DNA from: Porcincola sp945869225
Lineage (GTDB): Bacteria > Bacillota > Clostridia > Lachnospirales > Lachnospiraceae
Direction of reading: 5' to 3'
DNA length: 64,000 bases
Assembly (NCBI RefSeq): GCF_052118625.1
Contig: NZ_JBQKGW010000002.1
Location: 124,001-188,000 of the forward strand
The notes beneath the pieces are model-generated. The model saw only the letters and a list, made by a program, of their open reading frames with translations, was not told where the DNA came from and did not search any database. Below are positions 43,766 through 51,601 of the stretch, piece by piece. The position numbers and the translations under genes were made by a program. Within the stretch, counting starts at the first letter, position 1. The number at the start of each line of letters is the position of its first letter.

Positions 43766-44323
43766 TCAGACGCCGTTCTGTGCCATGCGTGTCCGCGGGC
43801 AGGCTGCGCAGCCGCCAGCCGGCTGCATTCTGTCATCTGTAACTGCATCCCGGAGGCTGGAGAGGCAGCAGACTGCCTGTGCGGCGATGCCATCTCCATT
43901 TCCTGTGAATCCAAGTCCCTCCTCCGTTGTCGCCTTGATGCTGACCTGGGAAAGGTCCAGATGAAGCGTATCCGCAACATGCTGCCGCATCTGCGGCAGA
44001 TAGGGCATCAGTTTTGGTCTCTGCGCAATGATTGTCGAGTCAATGTTCTCGATCACGTAGTTGTGCTCATCCAGAAGCTCTGCAACCTTTCCCAGAAGCT
44101 TCAGGCTGGATATGCCTTCATAGGCCGGATCCTTGTCCGGAAAATGCTGCCCGATGTCCCCCAGCGCTGCCGCGCCGAGCAGAGCGTCCATGATCGCATG
44201 CAGGATCACATCTGCATCCGAGTGTCCAAGGAGTCCCTTCTCATACGGAATCTCCACTCCGCCGAGGATGAGTTTTCTTCCCTCGACAAGTCTGTGCACG
44301 TCATAACCGGTTCCGACTCTCAT
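43766..44323 (-). CDS. ispF: 2-C-methyl-D-erythritol 2,4-cyclodiphosphate synthase
   Basis: MEP-pathway enzyme that cyclises CDP-methylerythritol phosphate on the way to isoprenoids. Zinc ligands appear in GYDVHR and the HSDADVILHAIMDALLGA block, and ATTEEGLGFTGNGDGIAA marks the C-terminal part of the active site. The usual end lies near residue 157. Here about 28 residues rich in Arg, Gly, Cys and Pro follow, making 185. The extra sequence is partly repeated in the gap downstream. It starts 3 nt after the DUF4317 gene. Confidence 0.95.
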   Translation of the reverse strand: MRVGTGYDVHRLVEGRKLILGGVEIPYEKGLLGHSDADVILHAIMDALLGAAALGDIGQHFPDKDPAYEGISSLKLLGKVAELLDEHNYVIENIDSTIIAQRPKLMPYLPQMRQHVADTLHLDLSQVSIKATTEEGLGFTGNGDGIAAQAVCCLSSLRDAVTDDRMQPAGGCAACPRTRMAQNGV

Positions 44324-44325
44324 GC

Positions 44326-45486
44326 TTATTCCCCTTTCTGTCCGTCCGCACCGGGCGTCAGGTGCTTCACTGTGATGCCGTTGACCTGCACATCATCCGA
44401 GATCGGGATGACAAGGCATTCCCGCCCGTCGATGATCTGCGTGCGGACCAGGTCTGTCCGGTCCGGGCTGACCGTCACCGTGACATCCGGCGTATGGACC
44501 TCGAATTTCCGGCTGCTGCAGACATTGGAAAGCATCAGCGTTCCCTTCTCGCCTGCATTTTCCTCGAAGCTCTGGTCAAATGCGTGCATGTCCTCCGGGC
44601 TGGCGCCGCTCTTCTCAAGCAAATTCCGCATCGTGACCTTGTCGAGTGAAACCGGGTCCGGGCTGTCCGCGTCCTTCGCCTGCTGCTGAATTTCCTGGAG
44701 ACTGTCGTGCAGGTTCCGCACTGTCTCAAAGCTGCAGTCCCGGCCGAGCGTCTCCTCAACGACCGTCTGAAATGCTTCCTTCTGAAGTCCTGCGGAAAGC
44801 GGTGCCTGGCAGCCCAGCAGCTTGTCCGTCAGATCGAAGTGGAGATCCTCCGAATCCTTCGAGTAGTAGAGCGTATGGTGAATATCCGCCGCTCTGTCAT
44901 TGAAAGCCGGAAACATGAAACCAACCTCCGGCATCGCCACCACCCAGTCCCGCTCCCGGTTTTTGAACACCTGCTCTGCCGGGGCATAGGAAAGTGCCGG
45001 CTTCGAAAGATCGACCGGGCAGATCGCGCACTGGAAGTAGCTGAACACGGAGCTGGACGCATCCAGCATCTCGATCTCATCCGTCGTCTTCCCCGGAACA
45101 TCATAGTTGTTGTACAGAAGAAGGATCAAATAGTTTTCGCCGGTCGTATAGCTTTCGATGACCTTATTATAGAAAGCATCCAGAAGCTCCTCGTCCTCCA
45201 GCTCGCTTTTCGCCAGGCGGTACAGAAATGCCTGCGTCCCGTCCTCCTCCTCGCTCTCCATCGGAAAGTCCATGTTGATCAGATTTTTCCCCAGCGTCCC
45301 GGACAGGGTTTTGCGGAAGATTTCAAAGTACTTGAACATCTCCTCTTCCTCCAGACGCTGAAACATCTGCGAGAACGTTGTAATCTTCTCTTTCTCGGCA
45401 CTGACATAACAGCCTGTGATGCGGGTGAAGGTATTCTTCTGCACCGTCAGCTGTTTCTTGATCTCTGATATTTCCTTCTTGTTCAT
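44326..45486 (-). CDS. DUF4317 family protein
   Basis: A 386-residue protein of the DUF4317 family, widespread in Lachnospiraceae and without a known function. Start MNKKEISEIKKQL and the stretches RITGCYVSAEKEKI and YSPAEQVF-like ALSYAPAEQVFKNRERDWV are typical. No signal peptide or membrane helix is seen, and the protein is acidic with mixed helices. It has its own promoter and is followed closely by ispF. Confidence 0.82.
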   Translation of the reverse strand: MNKKEISEIKKQLTVQKNTFTRITGCYVSAEKEKITTFSQMFQRLEEEEMFKYFEIFRKTLSGTLGKNLINMDFPMESEEEDGTQAFLYRLAKSELEDEELLDAFYNKVIESYTTGENYLILLLYNNYDVPGKTTDEIEMLDASSSVFSYFQCAICPVDLSKPALSYAPAEQVFKNRERDWVVAMPEVGFMFPAFNDRAADIHHTLYYSKDSEDLHFDLTDKLLGCQAPLSAGLQKEAFQTVVEETLGRDCSFETVRNLHDSLQEIQQQAKDADSPDPVSLDKVTMRNLLEKSGASPEDMHAFDQSFEENAGEKGTLMLSNVCSSRKFEVHTPDVTVTVSPDRTDLVRTQIIDGRECLVIPISDDVQVNGITVKHLTPGADGQKGE

Positions 45487-45592
45487 GATTCATAATCCCC
45501 TGTTTTCATATTCATCCCCTTGGTACCGCACGATCCCCATCCTCAGTCAGCCTGATCAGCCCGTTATTAAGCGGTTCGCGGCACCGCTGAAC

Positions 45593-45621
45593 ATTTTATC
45601 AGAGAAACACCCCTCGGGCAA
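45593..45621 (-). promoter_or_regulatory. Promoter for the DUF4317 gene
   Basis: Minus strand: TTGCCC (45616-45621), 17-nt spacer, TAAAAT (45593-45598), about 108 nt before the gene. The intergenic repeat copy at 45627-45679 ends 6 nt upstream. Confidence 0.6.
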
Positions 45622-45626
45622 GGACG

Positions 45627-45679
45627 CGTCCGCCGGCAGCTCCCCCGTCATCTCGTGCTCCGCGCTCGATGATGAGCGG
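45627..45679 (-). repeat. Post-terminator intergenic repeat, copy A
   Basis: About 53 nt, 10 nt beyond the lon terminator in the direction of transcription. The core (45652-45679) matches copy B at 25 of 28 positions and copy C at 27 of 28. CGCTC/GAGCG can form a small hairpin with an ATCATC loop. Confidence 0.8.
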
Positions 45680-45688
45680 TCACCTTCA

Positions 45689-45721
45689 TAAAAAAGCCGC
45701 AGGCAGCGGTCTGCCTGCGGC
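45689..45721 (-). terminator. Intrinsic terminator after lon
   Basis: A perfect 11-bp stem GCCGCAGGCAG/CTGCCTGCGGC (45696-45706 and 45711-45721), 4-nt loop, then six T on the minus strand, 16 nt after the lon stop. Confidence 0.93.
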
Positions 45722-45737
45722 ATGAATCTACGCTTCG

Positions 45738-48308
45738 TCAGCGTCCGGTCTCCTCATGTACCTGCGGTGCTCTTCCTGTGTCAAGCGGTCTGAGCGGCAC
45801 CTCCGCCACACCTTTCTCGCCCCAGAACGCCTTCAGGTTGCCAAATGGATCTGCCGGTATGGATGCTTTTTCCGCCTTCTTCTTCGCGGATCCGCCCTTC
45901 TTTCCCGAAGTCCCGCCCTTTCCGGTGCCGTCAGACTGGTCGGGTTCCAGGTTCAGTTTTTCCAGCACATCCCGTACCTTCCTGACCGGGAAGATCTCCA
46001 GTGCCTCCTTCACCTCATCTGCGACCTCGTCGAGATCCTCCACATTCTCATATGGAACGAAGACGCGCTTAATTCCTGCCCGCTGCGCGGCCATCAGCTT
46101 CTCCGGAAGGCCTCCGATCGGCATGACTCCTCCGCGAAGCGACACCTCTCCGGTCATTGCCCACTCCGGGCTGACCTCCCTGCCTGTGACAAGGGATGCC
46201 AGCGCTGTCGTCAGCGTGATCCCGGCGGAAGGTCCGTCCTTCGGGATCGCGCCCTCCGGAACATGGATGTGAAGATCATTTTTCTCGAAAAGCTCTTCCT
46301 TGTCCGGATACATGGCCTTGACAAGGGAGATCGCGATCTGCACCGATTCCTTCATCACATCGCCGAGCTGCCCGGTGATGATCACTTTCCCGTTCCCCTT
46401 GGTGAACAGTGTCTCAATGAAAAGAATCTCCCCGCCTGCCGCCGTCCAAGCGAGTCCTGTCACGATGCCAGGCTTCTTCTCCTCCAGGATAGAGTCATGG
46501 TGGATCGGATGCTGATCCAGATACTGCCGCACATCATCCTTTCCGACCACAATCCGAAGTGCCGGGTGATCACTTTTACCGGTCCCTGCGGCACCTCTTC
46601 TGTCTGCCCCGTCCTGCGGCAGACTCAGGGCAGTTGACTTCTTGTCCGTGCTCTCCTGGGACTGCTCCACAATCCGGACAGCCGCGTATCTGCAGAGCGT
46701 GTCCATCTGCTTCTTCAGCCCGCGGACACCGGACTCCATCGTATATCCCGATATGACAGTCCGGATCGCGTCATCGGTTACCTCAAGCTGGTCAGGTGTA
46801 ATTCCGGCTGCTTTCATTGCCCTCGGAAGCAGATGACGCCTTGCGATCTGGAATTTCTCAACCGCTGTGTATCCCGGGAACTGGATGACCTCCATACGGT
46901 TCAGCAGCGGTTCCGGGATTGTGTCCGTCGTGTTCGCCGTGCAGACAAACAGTACATCCGACAGATCATATGGAACATTCATGTAGTGATCCGTGAAGCT
47001 GAAGTTCTGCTCCGGATCGAGCACCTCGAGGAGAGCAGACGCCGGATCGCCGTTGTAGTCCCGGCTCAGCTTGTCTACCTCGTCCAGCACGATGACCGGA
47101 TTCGAGGTACCGGCTGTCTTCATTGCATTCATAATTCGTCCGGGCATTGCCCCGATATAGGTTCTGCGGTGGCCTCTGATTTCCGCCTCGTCGCGCACGC
47201 CTCCAAGAGAAATGCGGACATACTTTCTTCCAAGTGCCTTTGCGATGCTCTGTCCGATGCTCGTCTTGCCGGTTCCAGGCGCTCCTACAAACAGAAGAAT
47301 CGAGCCGGACTGTTTCCTGTTCAGGCTCATGACCGCAAGCTGCTGAATCACACGGTTCTTGACCTTCTTCAGTCCATAGTGATCCTCATCCAGGATCTCC
47401 TGCGCCTTTTTCAGGTCAATTTTCTTCGATCTTGCTTTCTTCCAGTCAAGCGAGGTCACGAAGTCCAGGTAGTCATAAAGCATTCCGTACTCATGGCCTT
47501 CCTTCCCCTCCTGCTTCATCCGCTGCAGAACCTTGTCCGCCTCCTTGCGGGCGGTCTCGTTCATGCCGGACTTCTCGATCTTTTCCTGGAAGCGGCGCAC
47601 ATCGGAGACATTCTCCGGATGCATCTCATCGAGCTGCTTCTGCAAGAAATCAATCTGCTTCTTCAGCGCATCCTCCCGGTAGAGCTTCTCGTTCGTCTTC
47701 TTCGCTGCGTCCTCCGCCTCGCTGGTGACATCGGACTCCGCGATAAACCCGTAGATAGCCTTCTCAATCATGTCGAGGCGCTCCGATTCCTTGTTCACCT
47801 CGAGAAAATGAAAGCGTTCCTCCGGATCCAGGCTCAGATAGGAGGACAGCGCTGTAGCAGCCTCCTCAAGGCTCTTCCACCGGTTGACGTACTGCCGTGC
47901 CATCAGCCCCCATGGGAACTTCTTCAGGAATTCAAACAATCTTCCCTTCATGGCGTTGAGGCGCTTGTTCATCTCCTCTTCCGGAACATCCTGAACATCC
48001 TCGCGCAGGACGGAAGGCACATAAATCTCCTCACCGCTGATCTCAACCTCTCCGAGATCCATCCGTCCCAGTGTTTCGATCGTCACATCTCCATCCGAAT
48101 CAACCGACTGAACTCTGCCTGAGACTCCGATCGGATAGAAATCGTCCTTCGTCAGGTTTTCCTTTTTCTTGGATTCCTTCTGAAAAACGAAAAGGACGTC
48201 GTCCCCCTCATGGATGTCTGTCGTGGACGCATCGTCAAAAAAGTCTTTCTTAAAGGTCAGCGAAATATTCGGGAGTATGATCATGTTATAAACAGGTACT
48301 GTAATCAT
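45738..48308 (-). CDS. lon: ATP-dependent protease Lon
   Basis: Cytoplasmic AAA+ protease that removes misfolded and some regulatory proteins. N-terminal substrate domain, then Walker A GAPGTGKTS, Walker B VIVLDEVD, and the protease domain with catalytic Ser in KDGPSAG and Lys in GGLPEKLMAA. The ATG at 48308 is used because AAGGGGGAATCG precedes it, giving 856 residues; an upstream in-frame extension runs through the leader. The C-terminal about 60 residues are Lys/Gly-rich and extend past the usual end. A CIRCE-like operator lies over its promoter, suggesting heat-shock control by HrcA. Confidence 0.96.
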   Translation of the reverse strand: MITVPVYNMIILPNISLTFKKDFFDDASTTDIHEGDDVLFVFQKESKKKENLTKDDFYPIGVSGRVQSVDSDGDVTIETLGRMDLGEVEISGEEIYVPSVLREDVQDVPEEEMNKRLNAMKGRLFEFLKKFPWGLMARQYVNRWKSLEEAATALSSYLSLDPEERFHFLEVNKESERLDMIEKAIYGFIAESDVTSEAEDAAKKTNEKLYREDALKKQIDFLQKQLDEMHPENVSDVRRFQEKIEKSGMNETARKEADKVLQRMKQEGKEGHEYGMLYDYLDFVTSLDWKKARSKKIDLKKAQEILDEDHYGLKKVKNRVIQQLAVMSLNRKQSGSILLFVGAPGTGKTSIGQSIAKALGRKYVRISLGGVRDEAEIRGHRRTYIGAMPGRIMNAMKTAGTSNPVIVLDEVDKLSRDYNGDPASALLEVLDPEQNFSFTDHYMNVPYDLSDVLFVCTANTTDTIPEPLLNRMEVIQFPGYTAVEKFQIARRHLLPRAMKAAGITPDQLEVTDDAIRTVISGYTMESGVRGLKKQMDTLCRYAAVRIVEQSQESTDKKSTALSLPQDGADRRGAAGTGKSDHPALRIVVGKDDVRQYLDQHPIHHDSILEEKKPGIVTGLAWTAAGGEILFIETLFTKGNGKVIITGQLGDVMKESVQIAISLVKAMYPDKEELFEKNDLHIHVPEGAIPKDGPSAGITLTTALASLVTGREVSPEWAMTGEVSLRGGVMPIGGLPEKLMAAQRAGIKRVFVPYENVEDLDEVADEVKEALEIFPVRKVRDVLEKLNLEPDQSDGTGKGGTSGKKGGSAKKKAEKASIPADPFGNLKAFWGEKGVAEVPLRPLDTGRAPQVHEETGR

Positions 48309-48354
48309 TCGCGATTCCCCCTTATCTTCTCTCATTTCATTCGGGCCATTCATG

Positions 48355-48493
48355 CTGTATGAGTTCCCGCACTGCTTTCGCAGCGTTTCCATACTCATAC
48401 CTGCCGCTGTCACTCAGGCCCTGCCGTACTGTATGAGTCCCGCACTGCTTCACTGCCTTCGGCAAAGGCATCGCAGCTGGACTCATACAGTAC
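48355..48493 (-). repeat. Inverted and direct repeats in the lon promoter/leader
   Basis: A perfect 15-bp inverted repeat has arms at 48426-48440 and 48479-48493. The distal arm reaches the -10 box and covers the expected transcription start. A second, nearly identical copy of the 48430-48450 segment lies at about 48355-48376. The first nucleotides of the lon RNA could therefore pair with either downstream copy. Confidence 0.7.
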
Positions 48494-48520
48494 AATAGCA
48501 CTGCTTGTTAGCAGTGTCAA
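48492..48520 (-). promoter_or_regulatory. SigA-type promoter for lon
   Basis: Minus strand: consensus TTGACA (48515-48520), 17-nt spacer, TATTGT (48492-48497). The -35 box lies inside the CIRCE-like operator. The leader is about 180 nt. Confidence 0.75.
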
Positions 48521-48534
48521 TACATGAGTGCTAA
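48508..48534 (-). promoter_or_regulatory. CIRCE-like HrcA operator upstream of lon
   Basis: Minus strand: TTAGCACTC, 9-nt spacer, CACTGCTAA. The consensus is TTAGCACTC-N9-GAGTGCTAA. The first half matches 9 of 9, the second 7 of 9, and the spacer is exact. It overlaps the -35 box of lon, the right place for repression. Confidence 0.8.
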
Positions 48535-48591
48535 TAAATATGCAGCAAATTTAATTTTGCACAATTTGAAGAACAGGTGAAATACACAGAC

Positions 48592-48644
48592 CTCGATTCG
48601 GAGGCTCCGTCGTTATCTCGTACTCCGCACTCGATGATGAACGG
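48592..48644 (-). repeat. Post-terminator intergenic repeat, copy B
   Basis: 53 nt lying 10 nt beyond the T run of the asnB terminator, same orientation as copies A and C. Shares both the 28-nt core and the CCGAATCGAG end with copy C. Changes in the small hairpin (CGTTC/GAGTG) keep pairing through G-T pairs. Confidence 0.8.
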
Positions 48645-48654
48645 CAGCCATCAT

Positions 48655-48680
48655 AAAAAAAGCAGCCCTGACGGGCTGCT
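48655..48680 (-). terminator. Intrinsic terminator after asnB
   Basis: A perfect 8-bp stem AGCAGCCC/GGGCTGCT (48661-48668 and 48673-48680), 4-nt loop, then a run of T on the minus strand, 21 nt after the asnB stop. Confidence 0.92.
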
Positions 48681-48701
48681 TCGCTGCCTGTTGTTCACTT
48701 T

Positions 48702-50312
48702 TCAGACACCGCTGTCTCCGTAGTTGGAGAGAACACGGGCGGACGGATCGTTGACGTCGCAGCCCTTCCAGCTTTTATTCGGCATCCAGAAATCCTTGAT
48801 CATTTCCGCCTGTCCCGGGTAGTATTCCTCGAAAATCTCGCGGTACAGCAGGCTTTCCTTTGTAAACGGCCTGCAGTAACCGTACTTCGCCGCGCGTTTC
48901 TGAAACTCCTCATCTGTATACTTTGTCTCGGCGTAGGCCTTCAGGTCATCGACCATCGAGTGTCCGACCGCATCAGAGAAGGCTGCCTTCTGCCTCCACA
49001 GAATGTTCTCCGGAAGAATATGGTCCTTCTCGAAGGCATGTCTGAGTAAATACTTTCCCATGTTATAGGTGTTCATCTTCATCTTCGGATTGATACTCAT
49101 GACATAGTGCACGAATTCCAGATCTCCGAATGGAACACGCGCCTCGATACTGTTGTCCGCGATGCATCTGTCCGCACGAAGGACGTCATACATGTACAGC
49201 TCATCGACACGCTTCTTGGACTCCGCCTGGAAGGCTTCCGCCGTCGGCGCAAAGTCTGTGTACTTATAGCCGAACAGTTCGTCGGAAATCTCCCCGGTCA
49301 GCAGAACCCGGACATCTGTCTGCTCGTGAATCGCCTTGCAGCACAGATACATACCCATGCTTGCACGGATCGTCGTGATATCCCAGGTTCCAAGTGTCTT
49401 GATGACCGTCGGCAGATAGTCAATCACCTCCTGCGCAGTCATATAGACCTCCGTGTGCTCGGCGCCGATGAAGTCTGCAACCTCCCTCGCATATTTCAGG
49501 TCTATGGCATCCTTGTCCATCCCGATTGCGAAGGTCCGGATCTTCTTCCCAAGGATCTTTGCGGATATGGCGCAGACAAGCGATGAGTCGAGTCCGCCTG
49601 AGAGCAGAAAGCCCAGCGGTGCGTCGGCATCCAGCCGCTTGTCAACTCCCTTGATCAGCTTTTCGCGGATCGTCCGGCATGCGATTTCAAGGCTGTCCTG
49701 GTTGTAGTCCTCGACCGTCGTGATGTCCATATAGCGGGTGAAGATGCCCTCACCCTCTTTTGCCCCGGCCTTTCCGATGTAGTAGTATCCGGGCGGAAAT
49801 GGCTTGATGCGGTCACACAGGCCAATAAGGTTGCAGGCCTCCGAAGCAAATATGATCGATCCGGTTTTCTTCGAAAAACCGTAGAACAGCGGGCGAATCC
49901 CGATCGGGTCACGTGCTGCGATATAACGGTCATGCGCCCCGTCATAAATCACGAGAGCGTACTCGGCATCCAGCTTGCGGAACATCCTGGTTCCATACTG
50001 TTCATACATCGGAAGAAGGACCTCGCAGTCTGAAACGGAGGAAAACTTGTATCCCAGGTTCTTCAGCTGCCCCATCAGGATGCGGAATCCGTAAATCTCA
50101 CCGTTGCAGATCGCCATGTTGCCATCCTTCACAAACGGCTGCATGCCTCTGTCTGACATATCCATGATCGCCAGCCGGTGATAACACAGATATCCCGACG
50201 CAGTCTCTGTGATCGCGCTTTTGTCCGGTCCGCGCGGAATCGTGCGGTCAAACGCCTCCCGGAACTCATCCGGCTTCAGTGCCTTATCTGTGAAACACAT
50301 GATCGAACACAT
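48702..50312 (-). CDS. asnB: Glutamine-hydrolysing asparagine synthetase
   Basis: Makes asparagine from aspartate, using glutamine as amide donor and ATP. The start is set by chemistry: the ATG at 50312 places the glutaminase Cys at position 2 (MCSIMCF), and GGGAGGG precedes it. The class II glutaminase domain has RGPDKS, NGEIYG; the synthetase domain has the PP-loop GFLLSGGLDSSLV. Length is 536 residues. It has its own promoter with an intrinsic terminator in the leader, so expression is probably controlled by attenuation. Confidence 0.96.
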   Translation of the reverse strand: MCSIMCFTDKALKPDEFREAFDRTIPRGPDKSAITETASGYLCYHRLAIMDMSDRGMQPFVKDGNMAICNGEIYGFRILMGQLKNLGYKFSSVSDCEVLLPMYEQYGTRMFRKLDAEYALVIYDGAHDRYIAARDPIGIRPLFYGFSKKTGSIIFASEACNLIGLCDRIKPFPPGYYYIGKAGAKEGEGIFTRYMDITTVEDYNQDSLEIACRTIREKLIKGVDKRLDADAPLGFLLSGGLDSSLVCAISAKILGKKIRTFAIGMDKDAIDLKYAREVADFIGAEHTEVYMTAQEVIDYLPTVIKTLGTWDITTIRASMGMYLCCKAIHEQTDVRVLLTGEISDELFGYKYTDFAPTAEAFQAESKKRVDELYMYDVLRADRCIADNSIEARVPFGDLEFVHYVMSINPKMKMNTYNMGKYLLRHAFEKDHILPENILWRQKAAFSDAVGHSMVDDLKAYAETKYTDEEFQKRAAKYGYCRPFTKESLLYREIFEEYYPGQAEMIKDFWMPNKSWKGCDVNDPSARVLSNYGDSGV

Positions 50313-50363
50313 AGTGAACCCTCCCGATGCCTGCAAAACGACCTGCGTATTGATTCTGGAAGC

Positions 50364-50403
50364 AAAAAAGGCGCTGACAGATGAACCCATCTGTCAGCGC
50401 CTT
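50364..50403 (-). terminator. Intrinsic terminator inside the asnB leader (candidate attenuator)
   Basis: A perfect 15-bp stem with a 6-nt loop (arms 50368-50382 and 50389-50403) followed by six T on the minus strand. It lies downstream of the asnB promoter, at about +8 to +45, and 52 nt before the asnB start codon. It may also stop readthrough from buk. Confidence 0.85.
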
Positions 50404-50417
50404 CGCTGTTATGGAAG

Positions 50418-50446
50418 ACAATACCACCAATCATGCAGAATGTCAA
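50418..50446 (-). promoter_or_regulatory. SigA-type promoter for asnB
   Basis: Minus strand: consensus TTGACA (50441-50446), 17-nt spacer, TATTGT (50418-50423), the same -10 as lon. Expected start near 50411, just before the leader terminator. Confidence 0.78.
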
Positions 50447-50497
50447 AGCATTTCTTTCGGAAATCGGAGGGCTCCCGAAATTTTTTTGTCAGCCTTG

Positions 50498-51601
50498 TCA
50501 GCTGTCAAAACCGCTCCAGACTGGTTTGCCCGGATAAGTCTTCACCTGCTCCTCGCCGGTCAGAATCCGCATGGCACCGGCTGCCATCGCCTCCTGCTCA
50601 AACTCACCCGGATACTGGTACACCGGGGCTATGAAACTGCAGCTTTCTTCGATCCGTTTTCCGATCTCCGGGAACCGGAGCAGTCCGCCGGTCAGAAGGA
50701 TGGCGTCAACCTGCCCCTTCAGCGGTGTGCTCATCATCCCGATCCACTTGATGATCTGGTAGATCATCGCATTCCAGACCCGGATGGCTGTCTCATTGCC
50801 ATTCTCAACCATCCGATGCACCTTGTCAGAGTTGGATGTTCCAAACCAGGAGGACAGGCCGCCCGCCTGTGAGCAGAGATCCCGGATCTCGCGGTCCGTG
50901 CGGCCAAGCAGAACCCGCCTTCCGTCCGTCACCGCAAGGCTGCCCATTCTGGTCGGCGTAAATGGTCCCTCACCACCGCCGGCATCATTTCCATCGATCA
51001 TCCTTCCATGTTCATGTGCCGTCACCGATATGCCGCCGTCGATATGACAGACGATGAAGTTGCAGTCTTCATACCGCTTTCCCATCCGTTTTGCGTGGGT
51101 TCTGGCTGTCGCCTTCAGGTTCAGGGCATGAGAGACCGCCCGTCTGTAGACCCCTTTCAGTCCTGTGATACGCGCATCATCGCAGAGCTCGTCAACAACC
51201 GGAGGATCCATCATGATCATGATTCCACCGTATTTCTGATGCACCTCGTTCGCCATCTGGACGCCCAGCATGGACGCGTGGTACAGCCCGCCCCTGGCCG
51301 CTCTTGTATCCGCAATCAGCCGCTCATCGATCTGGTATATGCCTCCGGGCACCGCATAGCAGCCCCCGCCCCGGCCGACAACCGCATCGATGCCGGTCAG
51401 GTCGATGTGATCCTCCTTCAGGAAATCGTAGATAACCTTCATGCGGTAATCCAGCTGGTCATTGATGGTTGGAAATGAAAGAAGAACCTTCGAGTCGTGG
51501 AAGACGTCTGTCGTATAGATGTTTTTATCATTCTCAAATAGCGACAGTTTGGTGGATGTCGATCCGGGGTTGATGATGAAGATCCGGTATGTACGCGTCA
51601 T
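50498..51601 (-). CDS. buk: Butyrate kinase
   Basis: ASKHA-fold kinase that converts butyryl phosphate and ADP to butyrate and ATP, the last step of one butyrate route. Family marks are INPGSTSTKLSLFEND, the VVGRGGG loop, HIDGGISV and the LLTGGL region. Length is 367 residues. The phosphotransbutyrylase gene (ptb), its usual partner, is not adjacent. Instead it overlaps a zinc-ribbon gene by 4 nt. A branched-chain acyl kinase specificity is possible, so the substrate is not certain. Confidence 0.9.
   Translation of the reverse strand: MTRTYRIFIINPGSTSTKLSLFENDKNIYTTDVFHDSKVLLSFPTINDQLDYRMKVIYDFLKEDHIDLTGIDAVVGRGGGCYAVPGGIYQIDERLIADTRAARGGLYHASMLGVQMANEVHQKYGGIMIMMDPPVVDELCDDARITGLKGVYRRAVSHALNLKATARTHAKRMGKRYEDCNFIVCHIDGGISVTAHEHGRMIDGNDAGGGEGPFTPTRMGSLAVTDGRRVLLGRTDREIRDLCSQAGGLSSWFGTSNSDKVHRMVENGNETAIRVWNAMIYQIIKWIGMMSTPLKGQVDAILLTGGLLRFPEIGKRIEESCSFIAPVYQYPGEFEQEAMAAGAMRILTGEEQVKTYPGKPVWSGFDS

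Noticed and set aside
46833..48122. A 429-codon open frame on the plus strand
   Set aside because: Antisense to the AAA+ part of lon; no ribosome site or recognisable domain.
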